From positions 1 to 6,057 of the forward strand of contig CAJTLK010000102.1 of the NCBI GenBank assembly GCA_910577415.1: a stretch of DNA of 6,057 nucleotides, in the 5' to 3' direction. This document shows, piece after piece, positions 1-6,057 of the stretch (within the stretch, counting starts at the first letter, position 1; the number at the start of each line of letters is the position of its first letter). The DNA is from an uncultured Oscillospiraceae bacterium (GTDB lineage Bacteria; Bacillota; Clostridia; Oscillospirales; Oscillospiraceae). Made by a program: the position numbers and the translations under genes. The notes under the pieces are model-generated. The model was not told where the DNA came from. It made no database searches and was given only the letters and a program-made list of their open reading frames with translations.

Positions 1-67
1 TTCAATTGGATAGAGCGTCAGATTCCGGTTCTGAATGTTGGGGGTTCGAGTCCCTCCGGGCGTACCA
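1..67 (+). tRNA. tRNA-Arg(CCG), 3' part, cut by window edge
   Basis: This is the 3' part of an arginine tRNA reading codon CGG. The anticodon stem pairs 18-22 with 30-34 (five Watson-Crick pairs), and the seven-base loop 23-29 places anticodon CCG at 25-27. The T arm has the standard loop TTCGAGT flanked by GGGGG and CCCTC. The 3' acceptor strand CGGGCGT is followed by discriminator A at 64 and an encoded CCA at 65-67. The window opens inside the D stem, so about 10 bases are missing, which would give a normal length near 77. CGG is a common Arg codon in the neighbouring rpoB and rpoC. A strong terminator abuts the CCA, so this is the last or only gene of its transcript. Confidence 0.95.
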
Positions 68-106
68 AAAGCGGCCATACCGATAAGGTATGGCCGCTTT
101 TGTTTT
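67..106 (+). terminator. Intrinsic terminator of the tRNA-Arg transcript
   Basis: Bases 67-81 pair perfectly with 87-101 (15 bp, G+C-rich core, loop GATAA), and the stem runs into a T-rich tail TTTTGTTTT. The stem starts at the last base of the encoded CCA, so terminator and mature tRNA end touch. The A-rich foot of the 5' arm gives only four U residues in the minus direction, so plus-strand termination is the main reading. Confidence 0.93.
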
Positions 107-183
107 CTATCTGCCGCTGACGCCGCTTAGGCATCGCCTGAGACTCGCCCTTTCGGGGATAGACTCGGAGCTACCGGGCGCAC
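107..183. other. Unassigned stretch between two plus-strand terminators
   Basis: No convincing gene or sigma-70-type promoter is visible here. The stretch contains no ATG on the plus strand. AGACTCG occurs twice in direct orientation, at 141-147 and 161-167, and there is a weak mini-hairpin (148-150 with 155-157). Bases 159-166 could pair with 211-218, the 3' arm of the downstream hairpin, as an alternative fold (8 bp including one G-U). It could be a small RNA or leader ending at the 184-228 terminator, or a decayed remnant; the sequence does not decide. Confidence 0.3.
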
Positions 184-228
184 TACAAATAGACCTTCTG
201 TGTCAGCAGAGGGTCTATTTGTATTTTT
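184..228 (+). terminator. Second intrinsic terminator or attenuator-like hairpin
   Basis: Bases 184-200 pair with 207-223 through 17 bp (one G-U at 196/211) around a six-base loop, followed directly by TTTTT at 224-228. The pattern fits an intrinsic terminator on the plus strand; the other side has no T-run for the minus direction. No plus-strand gene lies between this and the tRNA terminator, and the ORF at 278 starts 49 bases after the T-run. It may end an unrecognised small RNA, catch read-through from the tRNA, or act as an attenuator for the downstream ORF. The hairpin itself is clear; its role is inference. Confidence 0.8.
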
Positions 229-264
229 GGCTTTTGGGGGCACACTATTTTCATCTATCTTGAT

Positions 265-270
265 CGGAGG
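265..270 (+). promoter_or_regulatory. Ribosome binding site of the 58-aa ORF
   Basis: CGGAGG is followed seven bases later by ATG at 278-280, a near-ideal Shine-Dalgarno arrangement. It decides the start: the earlier in-frame ATG at 200 has no such site and lies inside the hairpin at 184-223. Confidence 0.8.
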
Positions 271-277
271 TACCCCC

Positions 278-454
278 ATGGCAAAAAAAGGAATGGCGCG
301 CCCGGACCGCACTCACACCCAGCCTCGAAACGACGCCCCGCCCGTCCCGGAAATACAGGGAAAGGCCAAACACGGCAAGGAGAAAGCCCGTCCCATCATT
401 GCCGGGACCTCGGGCGCGGAGCTAAAGGTATACCATGACCGCAAACCGACCTGA
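278..454 (+). CDS. Small basic hypothetical protein, 58 aa
   Basis: I do not recognise a named family and propose no function. The ORF starts at ATG 278 behind a strong Shine-Dalgarno sequence and ends with TGA at 452-454. The protein begins MAKKGMARPD and ends VYHDRKPT. It is rich in Lys/Arg (13) against 6 Asp/Glu, has 7 Pro and 3 His, and contains no Cys, no Trp and no membrane segment or signal peptide. The first two thirds look disordered (proline, charged and polar residues); the only short hydrophobic patch is PIIAGTSG near residues 39-46. It sits alone between a terminator-like hairpin and the hairpin before the rpoC end, and no clear promoter is visible upstream. It could bind nucleic acid, judged only from charge. 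The good ribosome binding site and tidy boundaries favour a real gene, but a chance ORF is not excluded. Confidence 0.65.
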   Translation: MAKKGMARPDRTHTQPRNDAPPVPEIQGKAKHGKEKARPIIAGTSGAELKVYHDRKPT

Positions 455-487
455 CCCACCTCTCCAGGACAGCAACTTCTATATTGC

Positions 488-522
488 AGCACGGGCGGAG
501 CCAATATGGCTCCGCCCGTGCT
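488..522. terminator. Hairpin between converging genes, likely shared terminator
   Basis: Bases 488-502 pair perfectly with 508-522 (15 bp, mostly G+C, five-base loop). It lies 33 bases after the small ORF's stop and 26 bases beyond the rpoC stop on the opposite strand, so it can close both transcripts. The tail is imperfect in both directions: plus reads TTTGCATCGTGTCTTTT, with a short T3 directly after the stem and a later T4; minus reads GCAATATAG. Terminator function is therefore inferred from stem strength and position rather than a classic T-run. Confidence 0.7.
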
Positions 523-548
523 TTGCATCGTGTCTTTTATTCCTGGCC

Positions 549-3500
549 TCAGTCCGCGGAATCGTCATCGGTGAAATTGACCTCCACCGGGACATACTGC
601 GGCGCTAAGTCCTCGTCGGTAGCGACCACCGGGTCCTCCACCGTGTCGTACTTGCGATACTGGGACAAGCCGGAGCCAGCGGGGATCAGCTTGCCGATGA
701 TGACGTTCTCCTTCAAGCCCAGCAGATGGTCCACCTTGCCCTTGATGGCGGCCTCGGTAAGGACCTTGGTGGTCTCCTGGAAGGAGGCTGCGGAGAGGAA
801 GGAGTCGGTAGCCAGAGACGCCTTGGTGATACCCAACAGCAGCCGGGTGGCCACGGGGAGCATCAGGTCGAGACCGTCCTCCCGCTTCTCTCCCGCGTCG
901 ATGCGGGCCTGGACTGCCGCCTTGGCGTCCAGATACTCCACCAACTCCACAGTGGAGCCGGAAAGCAGCTCGGAGTCGCCGGCGTCCTCAATGCGGACCT
1001 TCCGCATCATCTGGCGGGCAATGACCTCAATGTGCTTATCGTTGATATCCACGCCCTGCTGACGGTAGGGCTTCTGGACTTCCTGGATGAGATAGTCGTA
1101 GACGGCGTGGATGCCCCGAATACGCAGTACGTCCTGGGGATAGAGGGCGCCCTCGCTGATAGCGTCGCCCTTCGTCACCGTGTCGCCGGTCTTGACCTTT
1201 ACGCCCGCCGAGTGAGGCAGAGCATAGGTGACGGTCTCGCCGTCGTCGGCCACGATGGTAACATTGTAGATGCTGCCGCCCTTCTTGGCGTCCTCCACAG
1301 TGACCTTGCCGGAAATTTCGGCCAGCTGAGCCATGCGCTTGGGACGGCGGGACTCAAACAGCTCCTCAACACGGGGAAGGCCCTGGGTGATATCGCCGCC
1401 GGCGACGCCGCCGGTGTGGAAGGTACGCATGGTGAGCTGGGTGCCGGGTTCGCCGATGGACTGGGCCGCGATGATACCCACCGCCTCGCCGGGACCCACA
1501 GGCTCGCCGATAGCCAGGTTGACGCCGTAGCACTTGGTACATACGCCGGTACGGGATTCACAGGTCAGGGCAGAGCGGATCTTCACCTCGTGAATACCAT
1601 GAGCCTCCAGCAGATCGGCGGTGGCCTTGGTCATCATCTCGTCCTTGCTGGCCAGTACTTCGCCGGTAGCGGGGTCTACCACATCGTCCACGGGATAACG
1701 GCCATTGAGGCGCTCGCCAAAGGTCTCGATGACCTGGCCGTTCTCGCTGATCTCGGAGACCATGATACCATCGTGGGTACCGCAGTCGTGCTCCCGGACG
1801 ATGACCTCCTGGGACACGTCCACCAGGCGGCGGGTCAGGTAGCCCGAGTCGGCGGTACGCAGAGCCGTGTCGGCCAGGCCCTTACGGGCGCCTCTGGCGG
1901 AGATGAAGTACTCCAACACGGAAAGGCCCTCACGGAAGTTGGCCTTGATGGGGATCTCGATGGTACGGCCCGAGGTATCGGCCATCAGTCCGCGCATACC
2001 GGCCAGCTGACGGATCTGAGCAATGGAGCCACGGGCGCCGGAGTCCGCCATCATCCAAATGGGGTTATAGCGGTCCAGGTTATCCATCAGAGCATCGGCC
2101 ACTTCCTTGGTGGTCTTCTCCCAAGCCTGCACCACCAAGCGATAGCGCTCATCGTTGGTGATAAAGCCCCGGCGGTACTGGCCCTCGATCTTCACCACCT
2201 GGTTCTCGGTCTCGGCAATCAGCTCCTGCTTCACCGGCGGCACCGTCATATCATAGATGGAGACGGTGAGAGAGCCAACGGTGGAATAGTGGTAGCCCTT
2301 GGCCTTGATGCTGTCCAGCACCCCGGCGGAAACCGTGAAGCCATGCTTGTTGATACACTTGTCAATGATCTTGCCCAACTGCTTCTTGCCCACAATGAAG
2401 TTGATCTCCGGCTCAAACATCTCGTCGGGATCGTCGCGGTCCATAAAGCCCAGGTCCTGGGGAATACCCTCATTGAAGATAAGACGGCCTACAGTGGTGC
2501 GCACCAGCTTGTGGCGCTCCACTCCGTCCACAGTGACATAGCGGCGGACCATGATGGGGGTGTGGAGGTCCAGAGCGCCCTCATCGTAGGCAAGGCGGGC
2601 CTCCTCATTGCTGGAGAATGCCCGCAGGCACTCCCGGGGAAGCTGGCCCTTAGGCGTTTCGGCAGCCACTCCGGCGAAGGTGGGAATATCGTCCAAAGAA
2701 TCGGGGTTCTTCACCCAGATATAGCTGTCCTCGGTGATGGTCCCCTTCTTCAGCGCGGCCTTCACCGCGGCTACGTCCTTATAGGTCTCCTCCTCGGTAT
2801 GCTCGGGATACCGCTCATAGGTCAGGTAATAGGAGCCCAGCACCATGTCCTGGGTGGGGACGGTAACAGGGCCGCCGTCCTGAGGACGGAGGAGGTTGTT
2901 GGCCGAGAGCATGAGCAGCCGTGCCTCGGTCTGGGCCTCGGCGGACAGGGGCACGTGGACGGCCATCTGGTCACCGTCAAAGTCGGCGTTGAAGGCGGTA
3001 CACACCAGGGGATGGAGCTTGATGGCGCGGCCCTCCACCAGGACCGGCTCAAATGCCTGGATACCCAGGCGGTGGAGCGTAGGCGCGCGGTTGAGCATGA
3101 CCGGGTGGTCCTTGATGACAAACTCCAGAGCGTCCCAGACCCTGGGGTCGCCCTTGTCCACCATCTTCTTGGCGGCCTTGATGTTGGCGATGCCATCCTC
3201 CACCAGCTTCTTCATAACGAAGGGCCGGAAAAGTTCAATGGCCATCTCCTTAGGCAGGCCGCACTGGTATATCTTCATTTCAGGGCCGACCACGATGACG
3301 CTTCGGCCAGAGTAGTCCACACGCTTGCCCAGCAGGTTCTGACGGAAGCGGCCCTGCTTACCCTTGAGCATATCGCTGAGGGACTTGAGGGCGCGGTTGT
3401 TGGCGCCCACCACGGCACGGCCACGGCGGCCATTGTCGATGAGGGCGTCCACCGCCTCCTGCAGCATACGCTTCTCGTTGCGGACGATGATGTCGGGGGC

Positions 3501-4322
3501 GTTGAGCTGGATAAGCCTCTTCAGGCGGTTATTCCGATTGATGACCCGGCGGTAGAGGTCGTTAAGGTCGGAGGTGGCAAAACGGCCTCCGTCCAGCTGG
3601 ACCATAGGGCGGATCTCCGGCGGGATGACGGGCAGAACGTCGATGACCATCCACTCGGGCTTGTTCCCGGAAACGCGGAAGGCGTCCACTACCTCCAGGC
3701 GCTTGACAATACGGGCCTTCTTCTGGCCGCTGGCCTCCCGCAGCTCGGCACGGAGCTGTGCGGAAAGTTCCTCCACGTCCACCTGCTGGAGCAGCTTCTT
3801 CACGGCCTCGGCGCCCATGCCAGCCTCAAAGTCATCCTCATAGCGCTCCCGCATATCCTGGTATTCCTTCTCGGACAGGATCTGATTTTTGGCCAGAGGA
3901 GTAAAGCCGGGATCGGTGACGATATAGGCGGCGAAATAGAGGACCTTCTCCAAAATGCGGGGACTGATGTCCAGCAGCAGCCCCATCCGGGAAGGGATGC
4001 CCTTAAAGTACCAAATGTGACTCACCGGGGCGGCCAGAGTGATGTGGCCCATCCGCTCACGGCGGACCTTGGCCCGTGTGACCTCCACGCCGCAGCGGTC
4101 ACAGATCTTGCCCTTATAACGGATCTTCTTATACTTGCCGCAGTGGCATTCCCAGTCCTTTGTCGGGCCAAAGATGCGCTCACAGAACAATCCGTCCCGC
4201 TCCGGCTTCAGGGTGCGGTAGTTGATGGTCTCCGGCTTCTTGACTTCGCCGTGGGACCATTCCAGGATCTGCTCCGGGGAGGCCATACCAATGCGGATCG
4301 CGTCAAACTCAGCGTAACTCAT
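549..4322 (-). CDS. rpoC: DNA-directed RNA polymerase subunit beta'
   Basis: The beta' subunit forms the catalytic clamp side of core RNA polymerase. The 1257-aa protein is complete: it begins MSYAEFDAIRIGMASPEQI, typical for the family, behind GAAAGGGGAG, and ends at TGA (549-551). Visible in order: N-terminal zinc site C59, C61, C74, C77; switch/rudder region around 322-347; catalytic loop NADFDGD 445-451 with Mg-binding D447, D449, D451; bridge helix about 805-838; second zinc site C847, C921, C928, C931; trigger loop about 942-975 with R966 and H969; then a beta-barrel-like region and the C-terminal clamp part. The large enterobacterial trigger-loop insertion is absent. It is about 60 residues longer than Bacillus subtilis RpoC as I recall it, mainly through extra sequence near residues 503-570. 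It lies 18 bases after rpoB in one operon. Identification is certain. Confidence 0.99.
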   Translation of the reverse strand: MSYAEFDAIRIGMASPEQILEWSHGEVKKPETINYRTLKPERDGLFCERIFGPTKDWECHCGKYKKIRYKGKICDRCGVEVTRAKVRRERMGHITLAAPVSHIWYFKGIPSRMGLLLDISPRILEKVLYFAAYIVTDPGFTPLAKNQILSEKEYQDMRERYEDDFEAGMGAEAVKKLLQQVDVEELSAQLRAELREASGQKKARIVKRLEVVDAFRVSGNKPEWMVIDVLPVIPPEIRPMVQLDGGRFATSDLNDLYRRVINRNNRLKRLIQLNAPDIIVRNEKRMLQEAVDALIDNGRRGRAVVGANNRALKSLSDMLKGKQGRFRQNLLGKRVDYSGRSVIVVGPEMKIYQCGLPKEMAIELFRPFVMKKLVEDGIANIKAAKKMVDKGDPRVWDALEFVIKDHPVMLNRAPTLHRLGIQAFEPVLVEGRAIKLHPLVCTAFNADFDGDQMAVHVPLSAEAQTEARLLMLSANNLLRPQDGGPVTVPTQDMVLGSYYLTYERYPEHTEEETYKDVAAVKAALKKGTITEDSYIWVKNPDSLDDIPTFAGVAAETPKGQLPRECLRAFSSNEEARLAYDEGALDLHTPIMVRRYVTVDGVERHKLVRTTVGRLIFNEGIPQDLGFMDRDDPDEMFEPEINFIVGKKQLGKIIDKCINKHGFTVSAGVLDSIKAKGYHYSTVGSLTVSIYDMTVPPVKQELIAETENQVVKIEGQYRRGFITNDERYRLVVQAWEKTTKEVADALMDNLDRYNPIWMMADSGARGSIAQIRQLAGMRGLMADTSGRTIEIPIKANFREGLSVLEYFISARGARKGLADTALRTADSGYLTRRLVDVSQEVIVREHDCGTHDGIMVSEISENGQVIETFGERLNGRYPVDDVVDPATGEVLASKDEMMTKATADLLEAHGIHEVKIRSALTCESRTGVCTKCYGVNLAIGEPVGPGEAVGIIAAQSIGEPGTQLTMRTFHTGGVAGGDITQGLPRVEELFESRRPKRMAQLAEISGKVTVEDAKKGGSIYNVTIVADDGETVTYALPHSAGVKVKTGDTVTKGDAISEGALYPQDVLRIRGIHAVYDYLIQEVQKPYRQQGVDINDKHIEVIARQMMRKVRIEDAGDSELLSGSTVELVEYLDAKAAVQARIDAGEKREDGLDLMLPVATRLLLGITKASLATDSFLSAASFQETTKVLTEAAIKGKVDHLLGLKENVIIGKLIPAGSGLSQYRKYDTVEDPVVATDEDLAPQYVPVEVNFTDDDSAD

Positions 4323-4330
4323 GTGATCGT

Positions 4331-4340
4331 CTCCCCTTTC
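4331..4340 (-). promoter_or_regulatory. Ribosome binding site of rpoC
   Basis: Read on the minus strand this is GAAAGGGGAG, eight bases before the rpoC ATG. It fills most of the 18-base gap after the rpoB TAA (4341-4343), leaving no room for a separate promoter, so rpoC depends on transcription from upstream of or within rpoB. Confidence 0.9.
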
Positions 4341-6057
4341 TTATTCTTCGTCCCCGGACTCGTCTTCAAAGCCCAGGTCATCGTCGCTAAACTCGTCCTC
4401 TTCTTCCCCACCGACAGCCAGGTCGTCATCATCGCTGCTCTCCTTCAGGGTATAGCCCGCGGCGGAGAACTCGCTCTCGTCCCGGTACTGGTAGAAATCA
4501 TCATCCTCCCGGACCCGGTCAGGCGGATAGGTGTCCTCGTCCTCTTCCTTCAGCTCGATGATCTCGCCGGTCCGATCCAGGACCTGCACGTCCAGGCAGA
4601 GAGCCTGCAGCTCCTTCACCAGCACCTTGAACGCCTCGGGCACGCCGGGAGAGGGCACGTTGTGGCCCTTGACGATAGCCTCGTAGGTCTTGACACGGCC
4701 TGTAACGTCATCCGACTTCACCGTCAGCATCTCCCGGAGGGTGTAGGCCGCGCCGTAGGCTTCCAAGGCCCACATTTCCATCTCGCCGAAGCGCTGGCCG
4801 CCAAATTGGGCCTTGCCGCCCAAGGGCTGCTGGGTGACAAGAGAGTACGGGCCGGTGGAGCGGGCGTGGATCTTATCGTCCACCAGGTGGTGGAGCTTAA
4901 GGAAGTAGACATAGCCGGTAGTGACCCGGTTATCGAACTTCTCGCCGGTGCGGCCATCGTACATATCGCTCTTGCCGTCCTCGGCAAGGCCGGCCTGCTT
5001 CAGAAGCTCCTGGATATCCCGTTCGTTGGCGCCGTTGAAGATGGGAGTAGCCACTTTCCAGCCCAAGGTCTTGGCGGCATAGCCCAGGTGGACCTCCAGG
5101 ACCTGTCCGATGTTCATACGGGAGGGCACACCCAGGGGGTTCAACACGATATCCAGCGGGGTGCCGTCGGGCAGGAAGGGCATATCCTCCTGGGGTAGGA
5201 TACGGGAGACCACGCCCTTGTTGCCGTGGCGTCCGGCCATCTTATCGCCCACGGAGATCTTCCGCTTCTGAGCGATATAGATACGCACGGTCATGTTGAC
5301 GCCGGGGCCAAGCTCGTCGCCGTTCTCCCGGGTAAACACGTCCACATTGACGATGATGCCGCTCTCTCCGTGGGGTACCTTCAGGGAGGTGTCGCGGACC
5401 TCCCGGGCCTTCTCTCCGAAGATGGCCCGAAGCAGCCGCTCCTCGGCGGTGAGATCGGTCTCGCCCTTGGGCGTGACCTTACCCACCAGGATATCGCCGG
5501 GATGGACCTCGGCGCCCACGCGGATAATGCCGCGCTCGTCCAAGTCCTTCAACGCATCCTCGCCCACGTTGGGGATATCACGGGTGATCTCCTCGGGACC
5601 CAGCTTGGTGTCCCGGGCCTCAGTCTCGTATTCCTCGATGTGGATAGAGGTAAACACGTCGTCCTTCACCATACGCTCGTTGAGGAGGATGGCGTCCTCG
5701 TAGTTGTAGCCCTCCCAGGTCATAAAGCCCATGAGGATGTTCTTGCCCAGGGCGATCTCACCGTTGCAGGTGGAGGGGCCATCCACAATGGCCTCTCCCT
5801 TGCTCACCCGCTGGCCCACGTCTACAATGGCCCGCTGGTTGATACAGGTGGTGTGGTTGGAGCGCATAAACTTGGTCAGCTTGTGCTCCACCACCCGTCC
5901 GTCGTCATAACGGATGGTGATATAGTCGGCGCTGACCCGGAGCACCTCGCCGTCGTCCTCGGCCAGAATGACCACCTCGGAGTCCTGGCAGTTCTTATAC
6001 TCCTGGCCGGTGGCCACGATGGGGGCCTCGGTGGTCAGCAGAGGCACGGCCTGCCGC
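4341..6057 (-). CDS. rpoB: DNA-directed RNA polymerase subunit beta, C-terminal half (partial)
   Basis: The last 571 residues are present; the reading frame is open to the window edge, where it reads RQAVPLLTTEAPIV, a family-typical stretch near mid-protein. The GTG at 6045-6047 is an internal Val, not a start. Visible in order, numbered from that first Arg: GYNYED with acidic E120 and D121 near the active centre; VGDKMAGRHGNKGVV with the two conserved lysines K272 and K280 that face the nascent RNA/NTP; the region NPLGVPSRMNIGQ; then GGQRFGEMEMWALEAYGA, which joins the beta' clamp. The enterobacterial insertion of about 100 residues before the GDKM motif is absent. After the conserved end (FKVLVKELQAL) comes a tail of about 80 residues whose last 33 hold 19 Asp/Glu and no Lys/Arg. 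The rifampicin-binding region lies outside the window. Followed after 18 bases by rpoC. Confidence 0.99.
   Translation of the reverse strand, partial: RQAVPLLTTEAPIVATGQEYKNCQDSEVVILAEDDGEVLRVSADYITIRYDDGRVVEHKLTKFMRSNHTTCINQRAIVDVGQRVSKGEAIVDGPSTCNGEIALGKNILMGFMTWEGYNYEDAILLNERMVKDDVFTSIHIEEYETEARDTKLGPEEITRDIPNVGEDALKDLDERGIIRVGAEVHPGDILVGKVTPKGETDLTAEERLLRAIFGEKAREVRDTSLKVPHGESGIIVNVDVFTRENGDELGPGVNMTVRIYIAQKRKISVGDKMAGRHGNKGVVSRILPQEDMPFLPDGTPLDIVLNPLGVPSRMNIGQVLEVHLGYAAKTLGWKVATPIFNGANERDIQELLKQAGLAEDGKSDMYDGRTGEKFDNRVTTGYVYFLKLHHLVDDKIHARSTGPYSLVTQQPLGGKAQFGGQRFGEMEMWALEAYGAAYTLREMLTVKSDDVTGRVKTYEAIVKGHNVPSPGVPEAFKVLVKELQALCLDVQVLDRTGEIIELKEEDEDTYPPDRVREDDDFYQYRDESEFSAAGYTLKESSDDDDLAVGGEEEDEFSDDDLGFEDESGDEE

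Noticed and set aside
107..183. Possible sequencing-adapter remnant or riboswitch
   Set aside because: CTGCCGCTGACG only loosely resembles transposase-adapter sequence and does not match it. No known riboswitch core could be recognised.
228..264. Sigma-70 promoter for the small ORF
   Set aside because: TATCTT at 256-261 with TTTGGG at 233-238 is spaced 17 bases, but the -35 match is poor and transcription would start inside the ribosome binding site.
127..312. 61-codon minus-strand ORF
   Set aside because: Its start would be a GTG with no good ribosome binding site. It runs antisense to the small ORF and through the 184-223 hairpin, and the protein looks like low-complexity read-through.
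200..454. Longer 84-codon version of the small ORF, with a hydrophobic N-terminus resembling a signal peptide
   Set aside because: The ATG at 200 lies in the terminator hairpin and has no Shine-Dalgarno sequence. The hydrophobic stretch is encoded by the hairpin arm and T-run. ATG at 278 has a strong site.
484..1062. 192-codon plus-strand ORF over the end of rpoC
   Set aside because: It begins in the intergenic hairpin and runs antisense to conserved rpoC codons. The protein is Ser/Arg-rich, as expected for a frame shadow of a G+C-rich gene.
726..5198. 1490-codon open frame on the plus strand
   Set aside because: It lies in exact codon register opposite rpoC and rpoB and crosses both genes. 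Its openness follows from the lack of TTA, CTA and TCA codons in those genes, and both of them are certain.

Overview
The window is dominated by the two large RNA polymerase subunit genes on the minus strand: the 3' part of rpoB (entering at the right edge) and a complete rpoC. Left of rpoC lies a short block of plus-strand features: the 3' end of a tRNA-Arg(CCG) gene, its intrinsic terminator, a gene-free stretch ending in a second strong hairpin with a T-run, and a 58-codon ORF with a good ribosome binding site. A 15-bp hairpin separates that ORF from the converging end of rpoC.

The likely host is a G+C-rich Firmicute (Bacillota), probably a clostridium of the Oscillospiraceae type; this is inference from protein features and base composition, not a database match. 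RpoB has the short Firmicute form of its C-terminal half, without the roughly 100-residue insertion seen in enterobacteria, and has a long acidic C-terminal tail. RpoC lacks the large enterobacterial insertion in the trigger loop. Genes have strong Shine-Dalgarno sequences, and rpoB/rpoC codon use is heavily skewed to G/C-ending codons, with TTA, CTA and TCA almost absent.

Layout: 1-67 tRNA-Arg (5' end outside the window); 67-106 terminator; 107-183 unassigned; 184-228 second terminator-like hairpin; 278-454 small basic hypothetical protein; 488-522 hairpin between converging genes; 549-4322 rpoC (minus); 4341-6057 rpoB 3' part (minus).

rpoB and rpoC are separated by only 18 bases holding the rpoC ribosome binding site, so they are surely one operon making the beta and beta' subunits in matching amounts. 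The operon ends right after rpoC, since the next genes run towards it. All catalytic and zinc-binding residues looked for in RpoC are present, so both subunits look functional. I see no mobile element, CRISPR array, defence system or obvious new system. The least explained part is 107-454.
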